Shown here piece by piece: positions 35,990-48,000 of a stretch of 64,000 nt of DNA. Position 1 is the first letter of the stretch. Each line of letters starts with the position of its first letter. The notes below the pieces were generated by a model that saw only the letters and a list, made by a program, of their open reading frames with translations, was not told where the DNA came from and did no database searches. Made by a program: the position numbers and the translations under genes. The DNA is from Manis javanica. Lineage: Eukaryota > Chordata > Mammalia > Pholidota > Manidae. Location: contig NC_133167.1 in NCBI RefSeq assembly GCF_040802235.1, positions 99,000,001 to 99,064,000 of the forward strand. Reading direction: 5' to 3'.

Positions 35990-36190
35990 GTGCCCTTCTC
36001 AGCACCCTTACGTATTTGCTTATTTAACCCTCCCAGCAGCCTGTGAGGTAGCCGTTGGTTCCAGCCCCACTTACAGGAGGAACGAACTGCTTGTGAGCCA
36101 TACCTTAGACCCACAGGGGCGGCCTGCCTCAGAATCCACGCTGTCACTCGCAGGGCCGTGTTGCCATTTCCCCAGGATCCAAAGAGCCTC
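35990..36190 (-). repeat. Possible MIR remnant
   Basis: The segment 'ttatttaaccctcccagcag' then 'cctgtgaggtagccgttggt' and 'ccccacttacaggaggaacg' follows the order of the MIR tail and core read in reverse. It is diverged. Confidence 0.45.
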
Positions 36191-36399
36191 AGGTACTATC
36201 CTTGAGGAGTTTCCAGCTGTGACCACAGCAGGCCTGCAGGTATCCGGTCAGACCTCTCCAGGGTGATGGTGCGGGACGCCGCCTGGGGGCGCTCCTGCCT
36301 TTAACAGATTGTTTGCCAGAGCAGATGTTAAGGTCCGAAGACAGCATTTGTTGATTAAGTTTATGACACAGGCTTTTAAAGAGTCGGTGAAATTTCTTG

Positions 36400-37530
36400 A
36401 GCAAAAACGTATTGGTGCCTCCTATACCACCCTCTTGTAAGACAAGTATTTCTGAGGAAGTCCAAAGTCAGGGTGCCAGGACTGTCCCTTCTAGTGAGGA
36501 CCCTCTTCCGGGGTCTCCCCGTGTCTTCACACATTGGAGGGACTGGAGAGCATCTTGGGATCCCCTTTGTAGGAGCCCTGATCCTCATGAGGGCAGCCGC
36601 GGCTGGGAGGTCTCTCCCTGCTCCGCAAGTGCAGCATTAGGGAATCCTCAGCCTGGACGGGGCAGGGTGCTTGACTCTGGGCGAGAAAGAATTCTCGAAC
36701 AGGTCGGAAGAGTGTAGGTAAGGAAGGAACTCATTTAAGCAACAGCAGCAGGGAATGGCAGCTGCCGTGCAAGCAGCAGAGAACAGGAAAGTGCAGAGGG
36801 CAAAAGGGAAAGAGAGAAAGTTCTCGGCCTGCGGCAGATTCCCTTGCCAGCTCCTGAAACCAGGGTCATCTGGCATCCTGGGTCCACTTGGATCTGCACA
36901 GCATGGGGACTAGCCCCTGCCACTCCAGGGTTTGGGGGCACCACGGAGCACAGGGTGGAGTGAGCTTATGTTCCGGAAACTTCCCAAAGAAAGGAGATTT
37001 TCAGGCAGGCTGGTCAGAGCAGATCACACAGCAGCAGTTCAGTCCAAGTCACCCAGGCAACAGAAACATGCAGGCCCAAATCTGAGCTCCTCAGAGAGGA
37101 GGCACGCTGTAAGTTTGGGGATTCTGTCTCACAAGGCTTTCAAGAATGGAACAAAGGGCAGAGGGGAGGTTGTTGGGCGTAGGCTTGACTTGTGGTCTCA
37201 AGGTGCTTATCTCTGGTGAAAGACACCCTGTCTCCTTTCCTTCATTATCAGTCCTCCAGCTAATTCTGCTAAATAAACCAAACCCAAGGGATTTATTGAT
37301 CCTGTTCTTCTCCAAGATAGTTGTTACCCTCAAGACGTGGGGACATATCAGTTAAGACAGCCTGCCTGCCTTAGGATAGGCTGTTGAGTTATTGTCTGAT
37401 TGCCAAGATATGTTAGGAATCTTCTCAACTGTCTTTTTAAAATGGAATCTTAGCCTTAAGATGGGGTCCCTCCTGTTCTTACTATACTGTTCGTATCTCA
37501 GCATTTTTCATCATAGGCAGGGAAAGTTAA
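36400..37530 (-). mobile_element. LTR-like sequence, minus orientation, tentative
   Basis: About 1.1 kb of moderate-GC sequence looks distinct from its surroundings. On the minus strand it includes 'ttacagcgtgcctcctctct' and 'gaattctttctcgcccagag', the sort of phrase seen in some class I ERV LTRs. No TATA, polyadenylation signal or target duplication could be fixed, and no retroviral genes are seen. It could instead be unique sequence. Confidence 0.3.
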
Positions 37531-37659
37531 TCATGATGCTTGTCCCATGTCCCTGGTCTACCTCAATCTGATTACCTCCCAAAGACCCCCACCAATAATT
37601 CCATCACATTGAGAGATTAGGATTCCAACATAAAAACTTTGGGGGGATACAGACCGTAG

Positions 37660-38290
37660 CAATAGCTGACTTGTGATTAACCACAGAAATATGGAGAAGA
37701 TACTCAATGATAATACCTTTGAGAAACAGAGTAGAGGTGGTTGCCTTCCCCACAGGGAGAGCACATGTGTGTGACCCCAATGAACTTTATTTTGGACATG
37801 TTGACTTTGAGATGCCTACATGATCTCAGAATAGAGATTTCTAGTAATCAGTATGTACACATCTATGAATCTGAAGATCAGCAGAAAGATGTAAACTAGA
37901 TATAAAAGGTTGGCATGTAAAGTCAGCTGAAGACTAGAGAAGACATAAGTGCACCGGAAGAATAAGGAGAATGCAACTCTGTTGGAATCCTCATAGAAGG
38001 CAGGTGGAATCCAGAGTTCAATGAGATGTCCAACATCCTTGGCGTTGTCCTATTAGGACTAGAAGTTGAGATAGGGCTAGAAATGACATGCTCTAGAATG
38101 CAAAATATAGGAGTTGTGACAAAATCGCATTGGTTCAAACATGACTTTCCCAGCCCATGGAAGATACTCCAAGTAAAAGCAATTGAAGGTGAGGTGCACT
38201 AACGTGGGCAAAGGCAGCCTACTCCCCTGTGGTCCCCTCTCCACCACCATGATGACCTTCCTGAGTAAGGACATATGAGAGAGACCAGCC
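37660..38290 (-). repeat. L2 LINE remnant, minus orientation
   Basis: The plus strand runs through 'tgaactttattttggacatg', 'ttgactttgagatgcctaca' and 'agatataaaaggttggcatg'. This follows the complement of the L2 3' portion. It is an old and diverged element. Confidence 0.5.
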
Positions 38291-39635
38291 GTCTTCAGGT
38301 TTCAGGATAAACATCCCACTAATAAAAGCTGAGTATGTGTCTCAACATTAAGTAGTTACCACTGTAACATGTATATTAGACAAAATAAATTGCAGGGGCA
38401 TAAAGATGCTCTGTCTTTCTCATTCCTCGTTGCCCCCTCTACCACCACCTCAGGGGTGCACTCTGATATTTAGGGAGGCCAAAAAGCATGACTATGGATG
38501 AGCCGAAGAAGGAAATGATACTTGATTAGGATTATTTTTTTTGTTAACACTCTGGTCCTATGTGTGTTTTGTACACCCTCTCATACAATGTTCACACGTG
38601 CATGAAAGATGGTTTTACTTAGTCTCATTTTGCAGACAATTACTATTCCATGGCTGCTGAAGGTCATGGCAATTCAGCGGTAGAACTGGACCCTGAACCC
38701 ACTTTCACCAATTAGACATAATACTTTTCTCTATTATGTGACCTTTGGCAAAAATCTGAACTTCATTTGCTCAGGGCCATATCTGATCCCCACTAAAGCC
38801 AACCCATTGTGTTTTGCTGAAGATGTTCTGTTAAAACAGAGAGGGCTCCTCCCCCTGTTGGAGTAGGGGAGGTAAAGGTGATCTCTTAGGTTTCTGTTGG
38901 GACTCTTCCCTGGAAGGATAATCTTCCTTTAGAAAAGTAAAACCAAACTAAATGGGTTTAGATAATCATTAATCTTCTACAACACCAAAAGGGCAATGGC
39001 TTTATCACCAAGTCACCCATAAATATTTGTTTTTTAAGGAAATAGTTGAATATCCAGACTTCCCAACCACTTTGCGTTGCGGAAAGTCAGTCAATGAACG
39101 CTAAACCCTGGCTTCCAATAGAAAGGCCTTACAGAAAATAAGTCAGAGGGAGGCTGGTCCTTCCTAGAGAATGGTAAGGTGCACCTGATCCGGAGCAGCC
39201 TGCCCACTCCTCTCTGAGACGGGGCGAGGTGGTGTCATCTGCGGTAGAAGGCGTCCAGAAGGAGCAAATATGACCTCCCTTGGTACCTGCCGTGTTGATC
39301 CCGCCCAGAAGCTGCGCCTATGCTCCCACGGGGCCCGCGGTGAGGGAACAGGTGGCTAACACACCGGGCACGGCTGTTAGAAGCTCATGGACTAAGTGGG
39401 GAGGACCATGACTCATTGGCCACTTCTTTCTTTGACAGCAGGGAAAACAAAAAAGACCACTTTTCTTCAGGAATCTTTTTTAATCAAGAGCTTTCCTGTA
39501 TAAAAATCTGACACTTTAAAATGGTCTAGCCTCCCTAAAATATTGTTATCTAGGCCTATAAAAGTATCTTGTGATAAACTGTAATGCAAATGAGGCTTTT
39601 CTCTTAAGACTGGCAAAATACTTGTTTATCTCTTC
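38291..39635. other. Intergenic sequence
   Basis: No gene is recognised. About 38570-38715 may be a MIR-type remnant. About 39180-39380 is a modest GC-rich patch with scattered CpGs (gacggggcgagg, cccacggggcccgcggtg) of unknown meaning. Confidence 0.3.
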
Positions 39636-39639
39636 ACAG

Positions 39640-39850
39640 AGATAAACAAGTTATCAAGTCAATTCGGCATCAGAAAGGCTGGGATTCAAACCCCAGATCT
39701 GTAACCTTCTGCGCTGAGTGCGCTGGGGAGCTGCTTCCTCTGAATCCTCAGCTTGTCAGCTGTAAAATGTATTGTGAAACCACCAGCCTCCCAGGATTGC
39801 GGGCTATATGAAGACACAGAGCTTGGCACACTGTCTAGCCCTTATTTTGA
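39640..39850 (+). repeat. MIR SINE, plus orientation
   Basis: The order 'gctgggattcaaaccccaga', 'cagcttgtcagctgtaaaat', then 'caggattgcgggctatatga' and 'gagcttggcacactgtctag' is that of a MIR: B-box-like head, conserved core and tail. The head retains an RNA polymerase III B-box-like ggattcaaacc. Confidence 0.65.
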
Positions 39851-41585
39851 ATTACCTTAAGTTAAAATATTTAATCTTCTAGAATTAATAACTTGCTATC
39901 TACTTACCTGAATAATCTAAGATGGGCTTTAAGGGACCCCCAAGCCATGAGACTTGTGCTTGATATCTTACCACTTGATTTAAAGATGATGAAGGTTTTC
40001 TGTCAAAATGAAATCATGAATTATAAAAGCTTTGGGTGGTGGGAATAAATATGGCAGTAAGAGGATAAAATCTTTACAGAAGCTGGCTGCACCAAGGCTT
40101 AGAAGAGAAAAGAGGATTGGGTAGAAAAGGAAGCTTGCCCAGCTAAGGAGGGGAGGGGCGCACAGATCTGAAAGTGGTCTCTGAAAGAGCTGAGCAACTC
40201 AGATTTAGAAGAGGGAGTGGTTGTGCAAGGTTGTCTGAGACAAAGGGCTAAGAAGTCCTCCAGATTCCACAGGTTGGAGCCCTGTTTTGGAAGATCAGAG
40301 CTGGGAATGTTCCTTTTATTCTGTTAGCAGTTTAGAGAAAAAATAATAATCATGGTAGTTTGACTTCCAGGGAATTGATTGATGCAAAAAAAACCTTCCA
40401 GAGACAGAACTATAAAACTTGGAAAGCTGTGCAGATTTTCAGAACTACTGGGGGTTGTCCCCTGACCTCCCGTCTGTGACACAACTCCTCCCTCAGCAGT
40501 TATTCCAACTCTTGATTTTCTATCTACAAATAATGGAACGATCACTTCCTTCAGCAAACATGCTGGAAACTAACAGTGAAATTAGGCATTCTCTAGTGAG
40601 AATATATTTAATGGCTAAAGACAATGGTAAGGTTAAGGGGAAAACACATGAGATTCTTGGGTAATGGCTTATAGAAGGAAGGCATTCCTGTGAAGTTGTT
40701 AATATGGACAGGAGGTTCCTTTAAAAAAAGAAAAGACTTGTTAATGGGCTACTATGCAGTATCCACCCTAACATCTTGGAGATGCAACAAAAAACACAAT
40801 TTCCCCATTTCCCCATCCACAGAGATCAAAGCTCCAGACCAAGGTCACTGGCTATTTAGTACTTTGAGAAGCTCATTAAAATGTAAATGAAGACTCCACC
40901 CCAGATCCATCAAACTGGAGACTGGTGGGATTCAGAAATCTGATGTAATAAAGTCAGATAATTGTACTGCTCACTGAAGTTTGATAACCGCTGTCCTAGA
41001 TTAATTATATGGATAAGATTTGAAATTTACAGGCTTTCTACCTGATGATGACAAGGGAGGGACTGAAGGAGCAGCTGCACAGATAAAAGCCTTCTGTCTC
41101 CCCTGTGCCTGCTCTTTTTCCTCGAGGATTATAAAAAAAGGTGAGCATTTCCCCTTAATCATAGTTCTCTTTAAATACCTAAACTTGATGTTAGTATTTC
41201 TGGAGCTTGAATAGATATATTTATTTATGGAGCTTATATGTATATTTAATGCAACAGTATAAAAGGATAAGAAAGAAAGCTAGGGCAGAGAAAAAAATTA
41301 GAAGAAACGGGTAGGTGACAGTTTAGCACACAAACGTTACACGAGGGAGACAAATTATTCTCCAATCTGGCTTCCTCTTGTTATCGATAAAGTATTTAAT
41401 CTCTATTCTCTGTCCTCCTGATTTTTCCTTAACCGTGCACTGCTTTGGTTTAATATATTACTAGAAAATATTTATGGAGCATCCAGTATGTCAAGTGTAG
41501 ACAGAAGGCATCTAAGAACTTAGTTTCTTGGGGATGAAGAGTGACCAACTGGTAAATCTGTTCCTACATCAATCAGTTGAATACA
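39851..41585. other. Intergenic sequence, nothing recognised
   Basis: AT-rich, with only short frames. No gene or RNA is recognised. Confidence 0.3.
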
Positions 41586-41589
41586 AGGA

Positions 41590-42480
41590 CAACAAGACAA
41601 TATGAGTGGTGGGAAGGCCCTTCGAATTGCTTAGTTAACAATAGAGCCTCTCTGGAGAAGTGACCTTTCTTTTGAGAACTGAAGGGTAGGTAGACCTAGA
41701 ATTTCAAAAACAGAGAAAAGCATTTGCAGCTGACAAGGCAGAGCGGGCACCTATGAGTTTGTCCTAATGGGAACTGACAATGGCTGGGGAAAGCTATAGG
41801 ACATGGGGGTGAGGGGCAGGCCATTTAGAACTCAGGTAGCTATTTGCATTTTATCCGATGTGCCATGAATAGTTACAAGAAACCTAATTTAGGTTTTAAA
41901 GTAATATTCTGGTTGCTAAGCTGAGCGGAGTTGGGGCTTGGAAGGGGCAGGGCTGGATGTAATCCAGTTGCAGTGATGAAACGAAGGTGGGATGAACTGC
42001 TTCTCAGTGAATCAGTTTTTTAACCTCTATCTTTCCCAAAGTGATTTGGGGTGTGCTTATGAAGCATTTCATTGCAAATGGGTTAGAAATTCTAGGTCTA
42101 GGTAGAGATTGAAATTGGAAAGCAGTACTTAAATTTTTGGAAATAAGTATGATTACCTAGGGTGACACTGTGGAACTTGAATAAGGGACTAGAACTGATC
42201 CTTCAGGCACCCCAAAACAGAGGTTCAAGAGAAGTCAAAACAAGATGCTGAGAAACAGACCAATAAAACAGGAGATATCTCAGATACCCAATCTTGGTAG
42301 CAAGGAGAACAATCTAAAAGGAGCCTGGTCGACTGTTAACTGCTGTTGAAGTTCTAGTAAGATAAAGCCATAAGCAGCCACTGAGTTGTGAACTGAACAT
42401 TTCAGTGACTGTTCTTGCAGCCGGAGTAGTTCGGGATACATTTAGGGAGGCAAGACAAGGGAAGCTTCAAGAGGGTTTAA
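41590..42480 (-). repeat. L2 LINE, minus orientation
   Basis: The plus strand shows the complement of L2 3' sequence: 'ggggcaggccatttagaact' (41813), 'atttgcattttatccgatgt' (41843), 'taatccagttgcagtgatga' (41960) and 'gttctagtaagataaagcca' (42351). It is heavily diverged and non-coding. Confidence 0.6.
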
Positions 42481-42489
42481 GAAACCAGG

Positions 42490-42910
42490 TATAAAAAAAT
42501 AAAAGAATTGGAGCAAATTCAAAGCCAAATGACAAGAGAAAGTATTTACAATTTCTGTAATAACAAGGGGATAAACTTTCTCAATATGTTATCACTTAAA
42601 ATAAAGGGAAAAAGGCCAAAAATATAGTAGAAGAAAACAGGTGAAGAGCTTAAACATAGGTTTCACAGAAAAAGAAATGAAAAATGGCTTTTAAGCATAT
42701 AAAAAGAAACTTCATTCTTAGTAAAATAAATACAAGCTGAAACTATGTAAAGATACCATTTCTCACCTACCAAGTGGGCAAAGTGTTTGATAGCTTTTTC
42801 AATGTTGCCTGGAATATAAAATTGTACAGCCCTTGTGGTTGGTAATCTCATAAAATGTACCAGAATTATAGGTACATTACCCAGGAATCCCATTTCTAGA
42901 GACTATTTCC
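42490..42910 (+). repeat. Old L1/HAL1-type LINE remnant, plus orientation
   Basis: The segment holds 'catttctcacctaccaagtg' and 'cattacccaggaatcccatttctag' in parts, at about 42759 and 42875. This is the usual end of an ancient L1-type ORF2. The frame is broken throughout. Confidence 0.55.
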
Positions 42911-44379
42911 TCCAAGACCACAGCTCTGAACTTTAGTCTCAGGACTCCTTCGTACTCAAGTTACTGATGGGCACCTGAAATAAGCTTTCTTTGTGTGTCG
43001 TATCTATAGTTACTGTGTTAGAAATTAAAACTTTTTAAAAAATACTTAATTTAATAAAGTACACATAACCCTTTAGAACCTTCCCTAAACCATTACTGAG
43101 AAGAGTGGCATTGTTTTACAGTTTTGCAGATCTGGTTTCTGGTTTATCAGAAGATAGCTGTTCAATCGGCTGCAGCATTCCATCTAGTGAAATGTCATTT
43201 GAGTTGAAGTATATGAAGAAAATCTGCCCTCATGCAATTACATGGTTGGAAAGGGAAAGAGCATTCCAATAGCTTTTCAGATAATTGTGACTTTTTACCA
43301 GAAATATCAGTGAACATTTTTGTACTCTGATACATTAAAATCCATACTTTTTTCTCCTTTGTTTCCTTAAAATGGCAGGGCCAGTCAATGTCTTCCAAAT
43401 TACTACATCTGAATAACCAATTTGTCTCATTTGTTCTTTCAAGAAAAAGATATTCTATGGAAAAATGCTCCATATTCTATGGAAAAATGCGACAAGTGTG
43501 GCCTGTCACTTAAAGAGCCATAGAAAGTATTTTTCTTCAGACAAACACTATTTCCATACACAGCGTAAGTGCTTTATGCATACTTTCCATTTTGTCACCC
43601 AGAATATGAAACCCTACACTCACAGGTTGAGACTTATTATTTTACTTCATCTAGGAGTAAGAACACACTTTTAAGTAAAAGAGGACCTAAACTGGGAGGA
43701 GGCAAGTATGTAGAAATGTAAAGGTATACAATAAATGACTACAGTACTCTTTGGTGTTCCTTCCCCCATTAATAGTACGACCCCAGGTTTTATTTAGTAT
43801 CAGTGCAAATCTCAACACAGTGAAAAAGGCCAGTCACGTGTCAGAAACCACACTTTCAAGACTAGTCCTTAAGTATGTAGCCTGCAAAAACAAAGCCCTA
43901 CCTGCAAGATTCATCACCTTCAGAAGTGTAACCGTGCTTTGCCTGTCTTAAGACTAGCACCTAGGGATGGAAGGAGAGGACGTCCAGTTGACGGCAGAGT
44001 GTGGGTGGGCGTGAGAGCCTGAGGGGTGCGGAAAGCCCAGATGACCGGTCGGTGAGGCGGATTCTTGACAAGAGATACTGTCAAGAGAGCTGCTGGTCAG
44101 AGGTAGAGTGGGGACAAGTGTAAATAGAAGACAGGATTTTGAGGAATTAATAACCTGGTGTTAGGATATCACTGATCAAAGGCTGAAGATAAGGTTAGAA
44201 AGGAAACGAAGTCAGTCAGGGTCCTTCTTTATTGGGAAGTTTTCCAAATTCTGTACGTAATGCCTTTTAAGAATGTAACTAAACTGTTTCTAGAAAAAAC
44301 GTAGAATTGTTCAGAGCTAATTAGGTGCTATTTTTGCAAAGTTTCTAATGCTTCGTGGAATCGTATTACTGTTTTCAGC
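42911..44379. other. Intergenic sequence upstream of TRIML2
   Basis: A small local duplication, 'atattctatggaaaaatg', occurs at about 43450 and 43471. Otherwise no gene or repeat is recognised with confidence. Confidence 0.35.
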
Positions 44380-45010
44380 CAATATCCTTTATTGTCCAGT
44401 TCCCAGAGGAGGCCTGTTGAGTCTGGGCACAGAACCGAGAGGCCTCCCTCGGGGGCACGGGCGCCTAGGGGCCTGGGAGGAAGGCCTGCTGGGCCAGGAC
44501 CCGAGGCCCTTGCTTGCAGGGGCAGAGTGAGGCCCTCACCTCGCGGCCCCGCCCGCACTGAGAGAGGGGGTGCCTCCTTAACTGTGTGGGAAGTGGGGTG
44601 CTGTGTTCTCCCTTCTAACTCATTGTCAGCCATTTGTTCCCAACTCTCCAGACTCGTGAGAGGCCTTCTGATCCTGTGACTTCTGGCGTGACCTTCTCCG
44701 CACGTGGCCGCCGGTGCGGTGCGCTGACCTGCTCGGATGTCCACCCCGGGACCCCGCCGCTCCTGTCCAGCTCAGAGAGCAGCGTCTGCCGAGATGCCCC
44801 CCGGGCTCAGCCCCCCGGTGCAGCAGAGAGCCCCAGGGGAGGGCTGCCGGGGGCAGCACCCCGCATCCCCGTGGTTGTTCTGTGAAGATGACCACGTCCT
44901 GCTCGGCGGGCGGTGCTCCCAGAGCCGGGAGCACAGGCACCACATGGTGCACGGGCTGCAGGAGGCCGCCGAGCGCGGCCGGGTGAGCGTCCCGCGGACC
45001 CCAGAGCACT
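44380..45010. promoter_or_regulatory. CpG-rich region over the TRIML2 first coding exon
   Basis: CpG and GC density rise sharply from about 44400 and fall after 45000. Examples are ctcgcggccccgcccgcac near 44539, ccgcacgtggccgccggtgc near 44698 and gccgccgagcgcggccgg just before the exon 1 donor. The patch covers the presumed 5' UTR and exon 1 of TRIML2 and probably includes its promoter. No TATA box was tied to it. Open frames on the opposite strand (44328-45155 minus) are shadows of the GC-rich composition. Confidence 0.5.
44794..44982 (+). CDS. TRIML2: TRIML2 exon 1: degenerate B-box
   Basis: 63 codons run from MPPGLSPPVQQ to LQEAAERGR and end before GTGAGC. The B-box region reads GCRGQHPASPWLFCEDDHVL then LGGRCSQSREHRHHMV. 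C29, D32, C40, H46 and H49 follow the B-box type 2 pattern. The first Cys (C18) is three residues from H22 instead of two, and the position expected to be the next Cys is G37. Zinc binding through both sites is therefore doubtful. The exon sits in a CpG-rich patch, which may have raised its Gly, Arg and Pro content. Confidence 0.88.
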
Positions 45011-48000
45011 CTGGCTGTCTCCTCTTCCTTATTAACTTACCTACTGGGGGACAGATACTGCGATGCCCCAAGCCCATCCCTACTTCTTCAAAGAACACTA
45101 AACCTTCAACGTCAAGGTTAAGTAAACCCCTAGTCAGGGATATAGGCCTTTCCATTGTCTAGTGTTAGGGATCCCGGTGTCTAAAGTGACTCCTTCACGT
45201 GCAATTCTGTGATCTTTTTCCCTGAAGAAGGTATTCCAGAAGATCGCCAACACCCTGAAGGGGAAACTTGAAGTGGCTAAAAGCATATTGGCCGATGAGC
45301 AGGAAAGAATGGTGATGATTCAGGTCAGTGCTTATCTTGATTCTTAAGAGGCAAATTCCCTATAATGTTGGAAAGTAAAAAATATGAACAGTCAAAAGAC
45401 AAATGACAAAGCAGAAAAAAATACTTGAAATCCATAGATAAGAAACGTGTTAATTCTTAATGTAAAAGAGCTCTTAAAAGCCAATAAGCAAAAGACTCAG
45501 TAGAAAAATGAGCAAAGAAATTGCAGGTCACAGTAATGAAAATACAAATACCTTCTGAAAGTACAAGAGGATTCGAACTTTGCTCACTGCTCATGGTAAG
45601 AGTGACAGATTAACTGCCTTAAATTTGTTAGTGAAATCGAATATGCAACCCGTATTGAAAAAGACAAAATAGGTTGGTAACAGTTTATGACAGTGCCATA
45701 GGAGTGTGCATATCTTACGTACTTGCAGTGGCCATATAAATCCTGAAGCCATTTAAAGAGCAATTTCAGTATATTACTATCCAAAATGAGGGCTCTGTCA
45801 TCATTATGCACATGTTTCCATTTGGATTTCAAACCTCTCTTCAAATTTAAGTCCATTCTGTGCCAGGAATCCCAGATTCTGAATCTTCTCTTTAATTTTT
45901 CAAGATAGTAAATGTCTAGTTGAGGAAGTCAGGGAGGAGAGTTGCCTGTCTCTATAAGAAATTTTCAATAGATCTCCATTTTTTTCAGCCCCAAGTACCA
46001 CATATTTAACAAATATTGGGGTCTCCCTGTTTGCCAGAATCTGTGCCAGGCACCGATGCTTCAGCGGTAGGGAAAAAATATCTGCCCTTGTGAACCTGAC
46101 ATTCTAATGGAAGTTAAAAAAATTATGAATAAAAATAAAGCATATATTGTCTTACATGGTAACAGCAATCCAGATTTTTCTAAAAGCTTGAAAGAGTCAT
46201 GAAATATACTTTTGAAAAAAGTTATCAGGTGTTCAGAATGGTCAAGGTAGTGAGGAGTTGAGCTCTGCGGTCCAGGGGAGAGAAGTCTAGGCAGAGGGGA
46301 GGGCAAGCGCCCAGGTCCCAAGGCTGCTGTAGACTTGGTTAGCATTGGGAAGGAAGTAGAGACGGTCGAGGATGATGATGTTGAAGATGAAGGGGCCAAA
46401 TCACATACGGCAGTTGACTTTCAAGGAAATAAGGAAACCACTGGGACGTTTTGAACAGAGGGAGTGACACGAGCTCATGTCCATTTTCAGAGAAATACTT
46501 GAGCTGCTGAAGGGAGAACAGAGTGTGGGAGGGTGACAGCAGAGGTGGGAGGCCTGGAAAGGGGGTGCTGTTGCAATAATCAGAAGCAGCAGATGGTAAA
46601 GTGGAGCAGGGGGCCGTGGTAGAGGTGGTGAGAGGTGGTCAGGTCATGATAGATGATGAGATCATGGTCTCCTGAGATAAATACCATCAGTAAGCTGACT
46701 ACTCCCAATGTGTATCTCAGACTTCAAGTGCTAGGCATTCACGTCCAACTTCCTCCTGAGCATCACCTCCAAACCTGAGCTGCTGACAGACTCCCCACCT
46801 CTGGATCCTCTCCCTGCCACAGTTTCCCTTTTTTTTGGCAACTCTAACCACCAGCTGCAATGTCTAAAAACCTTGCAGTCATGCTGAGTCCGCTTTTCTC
46901 ACATACCCTCCCAAGCATCAGCAGGAGCCACTGGCACAACCTTCCGGTGTTTCTGGTCTCCTTCTGTTCGGTCACTAAGGTTACAGATTGATTTTCTAAA
47001 TCAATTAACATTCCTTCACCTACATTCTGTGTTCTGAGATGGTGTTAAAGTCTTGGTTGATCTTGACTCCAAAATTCCCCTTGTACTTTTTATTTATGCC
47101 TTTCATTCCTTCCCTTATACTTTGTCTTTATATTGAAGTTAGATAAATACTGTCACTTTCCACATCTATCTGTGGAGCCCAACCTGAAGTCTACCATTAT
47201 CTGTATCCATGATGAAGGAGGAAGAGCAGAATTTTAGAGAGATGATTGAGTCTGAATATAGGATAAGGTTCCGGTTGATGATTGAAGATGAGATGAAGTT
47301 CTGGAGCCTGCCAGGGGCCGTGTCCAACCTGACCCCGAGAGAAGCCAGCCTGAGTCAGCTGAGCACGTGTGCCGCAGAGCTAAAGGAGAAGGCCCAGGAA
47401 ACGCTCCAGGTGAGATGCCAAAAACCGCATCCTCACGTATTTGGGAAATGAGAGAAAATAGAGCTGAGTCGTATGTCACTTGCAAAATAGGCCATCCAGT
47501 GACAACCACAGAAGTATTACAGTAATGTGTCTAGTTGCCTAGCAATTCAATCTGATGATTAATCTTGGGTTAGAGGTAGGTGGTCTTTGGAGCCAGACTG
47601 ATGAAGGTCCTGCCTGGGCGCTGCTCTTTACCAGCCGCTAGGTGGCCTCACACCTATTGTTTTAATTCCGACTCAGTTTTCTTAGCTGTAAAATGGGGAT
47701 AATAATGGTCCATGGCTCATAATATTGTTGTGAGGATTGGGTATGGTCACCTACAAGAAGCCTTTAAGTAGTGTTTGTACATAACATTGCACTTGGTATG
47801 TGTTAGGTATTATAACTATTATAACATTTACAGATAGCAAGAGACCATATACAGCTTACATCCATCAACATGGGACTCACAAAACTGTATTATGTACATT
47901 CAATGGAAGGCTCTTCAGCATTTAGAAAAGATTAACATGGCTCAGTGTGTATGGGTAAGGAATGTTCTTGAAGAGCGTATTAAGAAAAACGCAAATTGTC

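Noticed and set aside
43465-43674. Possible C2H2 zinc-finger relic (KCDKCGLSLK-like and KPY-like words)
   Set aside because: The words lie in different frames with stops between them, and the spacing does not fit a zinc finger or its linker. Similarity is too weak to claim.
44328-45155. Minus-strand frames of 127-138 codons over TRIML2 exon 1
   Set aside because: These are shadows of the CpG-rich composition opposite the real TRIML2 exon, with no known domain.
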